Both the position numbers and the translations under genes were made by a program. Positions 1 to 5,150 of a stretch of 5,150 bases of DNA are shown here, piece by piece. The notes beneath the pieces were generated by a model that saw nothing but the letters and a program-made list of their open reading frames with translations, did not search any database and was not told where the DNA came from. The stretch is from the NCBI GenBank assembly GCA_002401305.2, contig NVSO02000152.1, positions 1 through 5,150 of the forward strand, written 5' to 3'. The first letter of the stretch is position 1. Every line of letters begins with the position of its first letter. The DNA comes from Rhodobiaceae bacterium. GTDB lineage: Bacteria; Pseudomonadota; Alphaproteobacteria; Parvibaculales; Parvibaculaceae.

Positions 1-883
1 CCTCGTTGCAACCCCGCCAAAAAAGAATGGCAAACAGCCCCTCATTTTGATGCCCAACCCCTTCTATCAATGTTATGCGGCAGGCGCTTTAGCCGCCGGG
101 GCAAAACCCGTCTATGTGTCAGCAACAGCTGCCAGCAACCATTTGCCGGACTTTGCGGGGCTCTCGCAAGACACTCTAAGCCAAACCTCAATGATCTACG
201 CCTGCTCGCCTGCAAACCCTCAAGGGGCATTGATGAGCCTTGAAGATCTCAAGACATTGATCACACTGGCGCGGCATCATCACTTTGTCCTCGCCGTCGA
301 TGAATGTTACGCCGACATCTACGACAAAACACCCCCCGCAAGCGCCCTTCAAGCCTGCCTAAGTTTGCCAACGCCTGCAAACGGCGATCCATTTTCAAAT
401 GTGATTGTCCTCCACTCTCTGTCCAAACGCTCCAGCCTACCCGGCTTGCGCTCTGGCTTTATTGCAGGCGATAAAGCACTCATGAGCAAATTGCGCGGCT
501 TCCGCAACATCGCAGCCCCTCAAACACCCCTGCCCCTTTTGGCAGTTGCCACGGCGGCTTGGAATGATGATGCCCATGCGGCAGAAAACAGAAAGCTCTA
601 TCAACAAAAGATCGATATCGCTGAAAAAATCCTCGGCAATCAATTCGATTTTTTCCGCCCTGCCGGGGGGTTCTTTCTATGGCTCAATGTGGGAGACGGC
701 CTAGACGCCACCAAAAAACTTTGGGAGCAAGGCGCCCTGAAAGTATTGCCCGGAACCTATCTGGCGCGTGAAGATGAGAACGGGAATAATCCGAGTGCAG
801 AATATATTCGTGTTGCTCTGGTTCAGGACCTCGCTACAACCCGCACAGCTCTGACACAAATAGCCGACATTCTAGGTTCATAA
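1..883 (+). CDS. dapC: Class I/II PLP aminotransferase, probable succinyldiaminopimelate transaminase (DapC-like), 5' truncated
   Basis: The frame is open from base 2 to the TAA at 881-883, giving 293 residues. The family is about 390-400 long, so roughly the first 100 residues lie left of the window; the internal TTG/ATG codons near 47-52 are not the start. Seen, in fold-type I order (in-window numbering): the substrate-side block MPNPFYQCY (17-25), the SPANPQG loop with Asn72, the cofactor aspartate and tyrosine in VDECYADIY (Asp100, Tyr103), the Schiff-base lysine in SLSKRSSLPGLRSGF (Lys142) with the phosphate-binding arginine eight residues on (Arg150), and the carboxylate-binding arginine in EYIRVALV (Arg270). 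From family knowledge, SLSKRS.LPGLRSGF and LPGTYLARE are typical of DapC, which transfers an amino group from glutamate to N-succinyl-2-amino-6-ketopimelate in the cytosolic lysine/meso-diaminopimelate pathway. The specificity is inferred; another aminotransferase of this subgroup is possible. It lies 63 bases upstream of ftsK on the same strand. Confidence 0.93.
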   Translation, partial: LVATPPKKNGKQPLILMPNPFYQCYAAGALAAGAKPVYVSATAASNHLPDFAGLSQDTLSQTSMIYACSPANPQGALMSLEDLKTLITLARHHHFVLAVDECYADIYDKTPPASALQACLSLPTPANGDPFSNVIVLHSLSKRSSLPGLRSGFIAGDKALMSKLRGFRNIAAPQTPLPLLAVATAAWNDDAHAAENRKLYQQKIDIAEKILGNQFDFFRPAGGFFLWLNVGDGLDATKKLWEQGALKVLPGTYLAREDENGNNPSAEYIRVALVQDLATTRTALTQIADILGS

Positions 884-933
884 TGCACGACGATACTGGC
901 CCCCTCACCCGGGCACTAAATGACGTTGAGAAA

Positions 934-938
934 GAGGA
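934..938 (+). promoter_or_regulatory. Ribosome binding site deciding the ftsK start
   Basis: GAGGA lies 8 bases before the ATG at 947, a near-ideal Shine-Dalgarno and spacing. The alternative in-frame ATG at 920 is preceded by a C-rich stretch with no such motif. This site therefore sets the ftsK start at 947. Confidence 0.7.
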
Positions 939-946
939 CCCGCCCA

Positions 947-3574
947 ATGGCTTGGCATAATTCCATTCCAAATCCGATGGTATACCTACCGATGGGCGTG
1001 CGTGTTTTTCTGCGCCACCGCGGCCAAGAAATATCAGGTATTGTCCTCATTCTCGCAGCAATCTTCATGGGCCTATCGCTGGCCACATGGTCTGCCACTG
1101 ATCCCAGCATGAATAACGCAACCTCTAGCCTCCCAAGCAATTGGATGGGCTATGCAGGCGCGATAAGCGCTGACTTCTTTTTTCAGTCCATCGGCCTGGG
1201 CGCCCTCGCCCTCGCCCCCCCACTGGCCGTGTGGGGCACCCGTCTTTTACAGCACAATCCTATTGACCGTCGGCTCGTGCGAATGGGAAGCTGGTTAACT
1301 GCCAGTATTACAGGCGCCCTTTTCAGCACCGGCTTTAGCACCCCACAAAGCTGGCCCTTGCTCACAGGCCTTGGCGGCATAACAGGCGACGCCCTCGCTT
1401 ACATAACTGTTGATCCCCTTGCAAGCCTGCTCGGCACCCAAGGTGCTTGGTTTATTGCCTTGCTCTTAACTGGCATCGCCACGCTTTACTTCATGGTCCT
1501 TGCAAGCGACCTCCACAGCCATGACCTTACCGATGCCTATGACCGTTTCATGGATTGGCGAGATGACCGGCACGAAGCCAAACTAGCCGCCCGCCAAGCG
1601 CGCCCAGACGTTGAGCCCAGCGCCTTACGTGTTGTCTATTATCAAACTTCAGACGCGGTCACCGGTTTCTTTGCAGGCCTCATAGACCGGGTGCGCAACC
1701 GCACACCCGAAGAGGGGTTCGAAGAAGGCTATGAGGAGGAGTGGACTGAAGAGGATGACGAAGACCAAACCTCTGAGCAAGAGTCTGAGCAGGCAGAAGG
1801 CATTGATGAAGAAGAAGCGCCCGCACGTAAAAGTTCATTTGGACGTCGCACCCAAAGCCCTACTGAAGAAGAACCCACCCCACGCAAGTCTCGTGCCGCA
1901 CGCCGTCGTCAAGCCGCACAAGAAGCCGCAGATGCTGCAGAGGCTGAACCAGTAGAGCGCCCTAGAAACCGTGTACGTGTTTCACGGCCCGACACAAAAA
2001 CAAAGCCGTCCAAACGCGCTCAAAAGGAAATCCAACCTTCCCTCAAATTTGGCAAGGATGAAGAATATGAGCTACCGCCTTTAGGCCTGCTCTCCTTACC
2101 GAAAAAACGCGACACCACTGAGGTGCTGACCGACGAGGCCCTAGAACAAAACGCCCGCCTCCTCGAGAAAGTACTCGATGACTTTGGCATTCGCGGAGAG
2201 ATCATCAACGTACGCCCTGGTCCCGTTGTCACATTGTACGAGCTGGCCCCAGCCCCCGGCATTAAGTCCTCCCGCGTGATCGCTTTGGCCGATGATATTG
2301 CCCGGTCCATGTCGGCAATTTCGGCTCGGATAGCCGTCGTGCCGGGCCGCAATGTGATTGGCATTGAGCTACCCAATTCCAAACGGGAAATGGTTTTCTT
2401 CCGTGAACTGATTTCCTCAACCGAATACGAAAACACCAACACCAGCCTCAGCCTCGCCTTGGGCAAAGACATCGGTGGCAAGGCAATCATCTCCGACCTC
2501 GCCCGCATGCCACACTTGCTTATTGCGGGCACCACCGGGTCCGGTAAATCCGTCGGGATCAACACCATGATCCTCTCTTTGCTGTACCGCCTGTCACCCG
2601 ACAAATGCAAACTCATCCTGATCGATCCCAAAATGCTGGAGCTATCGGTTTACGAAGGCATTCCCCATCTTCTCGCCCCCGTTGTCACCGATCCCAAAAA
2701 GGCCGTTATTGCCCTAAAATGGGTGGTGAAGGAAATGGAAGATCGCTATCGCAAAATGTCCAAATTGAGTGTGCGTAACATCGCAGGCTTCAACGACCGG
2801 GTAGAAGAAGCGATCGAGAATGATGAGGTGATCATCCGTACCGTACAGACCGGCTTCGACAAAGAAACAGGCCAAGCCATCTACGAAGAAGAAGAGATGG
2901 ACCTCGAGCCCCTCCCCTTCATCGTTGTCGTGATCGATGAAATGGCTGACCTGATGATGGTGGCTGGTAAAGAGATCGAAGCGACTGTGCAACGTCTTGC
3001 CCAAATGGCGCGGGCCGCAGGCATTCACATAATCACCGCCACCCAGCGCCCTTCTGTCGATGTCATCACCGGCACAATTAAAGCCAACTTCCCCACTCGG
3101 ATTTCCTTCCAAGTAACTTCAAAAATTGATAGCCGCACGATTTTGGGTGAACAAGGCGCTGAACAACTTCTTGGCCAAGGCGACATGCTTTACATGGCGG
3201 GCGGGGGACGTATTTCGCGTGTCCACGGAGCCTTTGTCTCAGACAACGAAGTCGAAAAGGTCGTCAAATTCCTCAAAAAACAAGGCATGCCTCAGTACAT
3301 TCAAGACGTGACCGAGGGCGTCGAAGATGAGGAAGCCACCGGACACGGCGAGAGCAGTGCCCCCGTCGATGACCTATATGACGAGGCAGTCGCTATTGTG
3401 GGACGCGACAAGCGCGCATCCACCTCCTATATCCAACGCAAATTGCAAATCGGCTACAACCGCGCGGCCCGCATCATCGAGCAAATGGAGGAAGAAGGCG
3501 TTGTATCTGCCCCAAGCCATGCGGGTAAACGAGAAGTTCTTATCGGTGAACCCGGAGAGGGCGTAAAATATTAG
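947..3574 (+). CDS. ftsK: DNA translocase FtsK
   Basis: Septal DNA pump that moves the chromosome terminus during division. It is complete at 875 residues, numbered here from ATG 947, which is chosen for its GAGGA site. The frame also contains an ATG at 920 that would add nine residues. Seen: four hydrophobic segments at about 29-48, 76-97, 113-130 and 165-187, making the membrane anchor; a linker at about 190-375, first strongly acidic (256-291) and then Arg/Lys-rich; a motor with Walker A GTTGSGKS (528-535, Lys534) and Walker B IVVVIDE (Asp664, Glu665); the conserved blocks [13 protein letters not shown] and [20 protein letters not shown]; and a C-terminal winged-helix gamma domain (about 805-866). 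The gamma domain has Asn838, Arg842 and Glu845 in the N-x3-R-x2-E spacing that reads KOPS in E. coli FtsK. The insert before Walker B, ending in acidic residues, is usual in alphaproteobacteria. The length suits an alphaproteobacterial FtsK with a short linker. Upstream, CTGACA (851-856) and TAGGTT (873-878) form only a weak possible promoter, so co-transcription with the aminotransferase is likely. Confidence 0.98.
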   Translation: MAWHNSIPNPMVYLPMGVRVFLRHRGQEISGIVLILAAIFMGLSLATWSATDPSMNNATSSLPSNWMGYAGAISADFFFQSIGLGALALAPPLAVWGTRLLQHNPIDRRLVRMGSWLTASITGALFSTGFSTPQSWPLLTGLGGITGDALAYITVDPLASLLGTQGAWFIALLLTGIATLYFMVLASDLHSHDLTDAYDRFMDWRDDRHEAKLAARQARPDVEPSALRVVYYQTSDAVTGFFAGLIDRVRNRTPEEGFEEGYEEEWTEEDDEDQTSEQESEQAEGIDEEEAPARKSSFGRRTQSPTEEEPTPRKSRAARRRQAAQEAADAAEAEPVERPRNRVRVSRPDTKTKPSKRAQKEIQPSLKFGKDEEYELPPLGLLSLPKKRDTTEVLTDEALEQNARLLEKVLDDFGIRGEIINVRPGPVVTLYELAPAPGIKSSRVIALADDIARSMSAISARIAVVPGRNVIGIELPNSKREMVFFRELISSTEYENTNTSLSLALGKDIGGKAIISDLARMPHLLIAGTTGSGKSVGINTMILSLLYRLSPDKCKLILIDPKMLELSVYEGIPHLLAPVVTDPKKAVIALKWVVKEMEDRYRKMSKLSVRNIAGFNDRVEEAIENDEVIIRTVQTGFDKETGQAIYEEEEMDLEPLPFIVVVIDEMADLMMVAGKEIEATVQRLAQMARAAGIHIITATQRPSVDVITGTIKANFPTRISFQVTSKIDSRTILGEQGAEQLLGQGDMLYMAGGGRISRVHGAFVSDNEVEKVVKFLKKQGMPQYIQDVTEGVEDEEATGHGESSAPVDDLYDEAVAIVGRDKRASTSYIQRKLQIGYNRAARIIEQMEEEGVVSAPSHAGKREVLIGEPGEGVKY

Positions 3575-3746
3575 CGCCCACAGCTTGTGTTCATAACCAG
3601 TTCTCTAGCCTATAGGCGAAGATAAGCTTCCCTGTTAGCTTGCCTTTAGTAGAATAGGTATTGTTCACCTAATCGACATTTTTTTGCTCTAAATGCCTTT
3701 CAATGACCAATTCTCTTCCTTTTTTAAGCCATATTGGAGCTCCATC
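3575..3746 (+). other. Intergenic region between ftsK and lolA, with a 10-base palindrome
   Basis: This 172-base stretch is more AT-rich than its neighbours. It contains the perfect palindrome GCCTATAGGC (3608-3617), a -10-like TAGAAT (3650-3655) with only a poor -35 match (TTCCCT at 3628-3633, 16-base spacer), a short inverted repeat TAGGT/ACCTA (3655-3659 and 3667-3671), and a run of seven T (3679-3685). No stem is strong enough to call a terminator for ftsK. A lolA promoter here is plausible from the gap size and base composition, but the boxes do not prove it. The reading frame of lolA is open through 3693-3746, but that part does not look like protein belonging to the family. Confidence 0.4.
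3736..3739 (+). promoter_or_regulatory. Ribosome binding site for the GTG start of lolA
   Basis: GGAG lies 7 bases before the GTG at 3747 and is the only Shine-Dalgarno-like motif near the candidate starts. The ATG at 3693 has only a T-rich run before it, and the ATG at 3756 would be 16 bases from GGAG, which is too far. Confidence 0.5.
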
Positions 3747-4439
3747 GTGCTCACTATGACCAAATATACGACTTCCCATAGCAGCCGCCAGCGCTCCCTC
3801 GTTGCCGCCGCCATTTTCGCGATCGCCCTGTTGGTTGTCGTCTTTATAGCCGCGCCCTTTGCAGCGTCCGCACAAGCAGCAGCCCCCGCACTCACCTCAG
3901 CTCAGATTGCCGCTGTAGATCGCGTATCGGGCTATCTCAACTCGTTGCAACATATGGAAGGCGCCTTTTGGCAAAAAGGGCCCGACGGCACCATCACGGA
4001 CGGGCAATTCCATCTTCGGCGCCCCGGTCGCATTCGGTTTGAATATGCAGCCCCGCAAGAACTCGTGGTCGTTGCAGACGGCACGTGGGTGATTATTAAA
4101 GAAGATGCAGATGCGACACCTCAGCGATACCCGCTCTATGCCACACCGCTCAATCTTTTACTGACTGACAACGTGAATTTACGCAAAGACGCCGAAGTCC
4201 GTAATGTGGAGCAGCTCCCCGGCACCCTGAAAATCACCCTTGCAGACCCCTCCGGCGAAGCGCCCGGAAACATCACCCTCATTTTTGACGATCCAACATT
4301 GAAACTACGTCAATGGATTGTGAACGATGCCCAAGGCTTGCAAACCATTGTCGTCTTGCAAAACACAAAAGAATGCGTGAAAGCAGACAATGCGCTCTTC
4401 GTAATGCGGGATGATTCAGGTCCACAAAAAAGGAGATGA
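3747..4439 (+). CDS. lolA: Outer membrane lipoprotein carrier protein LolA
   Basis: Periplasmic chaperone that takes lipoproteins from the LolCDE exporter in the inner membrane to the outer membrane. From GTG 3747 it has 230 residues. Seen: a signal peptide with a basic N-region (to Arg16), a hydrophobic core at about 17-38 and an ASA-QA type cleavage region near 40-44; then the family blocks LNSLQHMEGAFWQ (64-76), RPGRIRFEY (92-100) with its conserved Arg/Phe, VVVADG, LNLLLTDN, and the strand pair ITLIFDDPTLKLRQW with NDAQGLQTIVVL (176-204). The mature part, about 187 residues, suits LolA. One unpaired Cys (210) near the C-terminus is unusual but not informative alone. Starting at ATG 3693 gives 248 residues with an 18-residue extension before the signal peptide that includes FF and W, which is unlikely for a Sec signal; ATG 3756 is a further alternative. 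The gene follows ftsK, as it does in other alphaproteobacteria, and ends just before a strong terminator. Confidence 0.93.
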   Translation: MLTMTKYTTSHSSRQRSLVAAAIFAIALLVVVFIAAPFAASAQAAAPALTSAQIAAVDRVSGYLNSLQHMEGAFWQKGPDGTITDGQFHLRRPGRIRFEYAAPQELVVVADGTWVIIKEDADATPQRYPLYATPLNLLLTDNVNLRKDAEVRNVEQLPGTLKITLADPSGEAPGNITLIFDDPTLKLRQWIVNDAQGLQTIVVLQNTKECVKADNALFVMRDDSGPQKRR

Positions 4440-4469
4440 ATGTCTCCCCTCATGATTAAAATCTTCAAC

Positions 4470-4499
4470 GGCGGCTTTTCACAAAGCCGCCTTTTCCTT
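4470..4499 (+). terminator. Rho-independent terminator after lolA
   Basis: A perfect 9-base-pair stem, GGCGGCTTT (4470-4478) pairing with AAAGCCGCC (4483-4491), closes a TCAC tetraloop and is followed by TTTTCCTT (4492-4499). It lies 30 bases after the lolA stop. It should end the lolA transcript before the next gene. The opposite strand has no comparable T-run directly after the stem, so I read it as one-directional. Confidence 0.9.
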
Positions 4500-4535
4500 G
4501 ACCTGCCCCCCCAAGGTTGTGGTAGCGGTTAACAT

Positions 4536-5150
4536 ATGAGCACAAACCGACAGACCGGCCAAAACAACAGCCCGACCTCTTCTGCCCAAATTTCCAAGGG
4601 TAGACGCCCAATCGTCGCAATTCCCTGCGACATCAAAATGATGGGCCCTCATCCCTTTCATTCGGTTGGTGAAAAGTACATTCACGCCATCAATCAAGGC
4701 TCCCAATGCCTACCGTGGCTCGTACCTTCTTTGCCCAACCCAATTGAGCTCGATGACATTTTCCAACAATCAGACGGCATTTTCCTCACAGGCTCTTGGT
4801 CAAATGTGCACCCCAAACATTACGACGGCCCAGAGGCCCGTGACGGCGTTCTGCTAGACGAACAACGCGACAATCTAGCCCTGCCCCTCATCAGAGAAGC
4901 CGTTGCGCGCAGCGTGCCCCTCTTTGCAGTATGCCGAGGGTTTCAGGAAATGAATGTCGCCTATGGTGGCAGCCTGCATCAGCACATTCACGAAGTCCCT
5001 TCAGAGCCAGGCTATGCCCCGCGGTTCGATCACCGGGAAGACAAAGACGCTCCCCTTGATGTGCAATACGGACCCGCCCATTCGGTAACCTTAAAAGAAA
5101 AAGGCATATTGGCGACCCTTACCGGCACCACTGAAATTGAGGTAAACTCC
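4536..5150 (+). CDS. Gamma-glutamyl-gamma-aminobutyrate hydrolase family protein (peptidase C26), 3' truncated
   Basis: Class I glutamine amidotransferase-fold hydrolase; family members such as PuuD cleave gamma-glutamyl-GABA to glutamate and GABA in the cytosol. The window holds 205 codons of a family usually near 250 residues. Seen: the first core strand RRPIVAIPCD (23-32), a helix starting GEKYIHAI, the oxyanion-side loop LTGSWSNVHPKHY (84-96), and the nucleophile elbow LFAVCRGFQEMN with Cys133. The sequence ends at EVNS; in this family VNS is followed at once by the catalytic His, so the His/Glu pair should lie just outside. ATG 4536 is the only usual start between the in-frame stop TAA at 4530 and the first conserved strand. 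It lacks a clear ribosome binding site; the nearest AAGG (4513-4516) is 19 bases away. The first 20 residues are Ser/Thr/Asn/Gln-rich, probably a flexible tail. The substrate cannot be read from sequence: glutamyl-amines, glutamyl-polyamines and related amides are all possible. Confidence 0.93.
   Translation, partial: MSTNRQTGQNNSPTSSAQISKGRRPIVAIPCDIKMMGPHPFHSVGEKYIHAINQGSQCLPWLVPSLPNPIELDDIFQQSDGIFLTGSWSNVHPKHYDGPEARDGVLLDEQRDNLALPLIREAVARSVPLFAVCRGFQEMNVAYGGSLHQHIHEVPSEPGYAPRFDHREDKDAPLDVQYGPAHSVTLKEKGILATLTGTTEIEVNS

Noticed and set aside
920..946. Nine-residue N-terminal extension of FtsK from ATG 920
   Set aside because: There is no ribosome binding site before 920, while GAGGA sits at ideal spacing before ATG 947.
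1731..1955. Lys-rich plus-strand frame inside ftsK
   Set aside because: It is an off-frame reading of the repetitive GAA/GAG-rich linker, not a separate gene.
2020..2631. 203-codon open frame on the minus strand opposite the FtsK motor
   Set aside because: It is the antisense shadow of a highly conserved part of ftsK, has Ser/Arg-rich low-quality composition, no recognisable domain and no independent ribosome binding site.
2714..3112. 132-codon minus-strand frame rich in His, Phe and Asp
   Set aside because: It is antisense to the Walker B region of ftsK. Its composition is what reverse reading of that segment's codons gives.
3624..3641. AAGCT/AGCTT pairing as a hairpin in the ftsK-lolA gap
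   Set aside because: The stem is five base pairs with an eight-base loop and no following T-run; chance is sufficient.
3655..3685. Inverted repeat TAGGT/ACCTA followed by seven T, as an ftsK terminator
   Set aside because: The stem is only five base pairs with two G-C pairs, and seven bases separate it from the T-run, so it is too weak to call.
4666..4857. 63-codon plus-strand frame inside the C26 gene
   Set aside because: It overlaps conserved C26 motifs in another frame; the C26 frame clearly explains the sequence.

Overview
The window reads as ordinary, compact chromosomal sequence from an alphaproteobacterium of moderate GC. The main reason is the central FtsK. Its motor has the long, acid-rich insert before Walker B and the conserved stretches around it that are typical of alphaproteobacterial FtsK. 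The gene order, with a class I/II aminotransferase, ftsK and lolA in the same direction, also fits that class. I cannot name a genus. All four genes lie on the + strand, which looks visibly C-rich.

Layout: (1) positions 1-883 hold the C-terminal three quarters of a PLP-dependent aminotransferase that most resembles succinyldiaminopimelate transaminase (DapC). (2) After a gap of about 60 bases, ftsK runs from 947 to 3574 and is complete: four membrane segments, a charged linker, the RecA-like motor and the winged-helix gamma domain. (3) A 172-base intergenic stretch (3575-3746) has a perfect 10-base palindrome but no convincing terminator or promoter. (4) lolA, the periplasmic lipoprotein carrier, is complete. 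Its best-supported start is a GTG at 3747, downstream of an ATG that opens the same frame. (5) A clear intrinsic terminator (4470-4499) ends that unit. (6) The first 205 codons of a peptidase C26 / gamma-glutamyl-GABA hydrolase family protein run off the right edge.

The first three genes all serve the cell envelope and division. The aminotransferase probably supplies meso-diaminopimelate for peptidoglycan and lysine, FtsK couples the septum to chromosome segregation, and LolA carries lipoproteins to the outer membrane. The C26 hydrolase lies beyond the terminator and is probably a separate unit concerned with glutamyl-amine catabolism.

I found no mobile element, CRISPR array, RNA gene or recognisable new system. 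The observations most worth a second look are three KOPS-like octamers all on the minus strand, alongside an FtsK gamma domain that keeps the KOPS-reading residues; an apparently orphaned ribosome binding site at the end of lolA; start-site corrections for ftsK and lolA; and a 25-codon ORF that links the aminotransferase to ftsK by overlaps.
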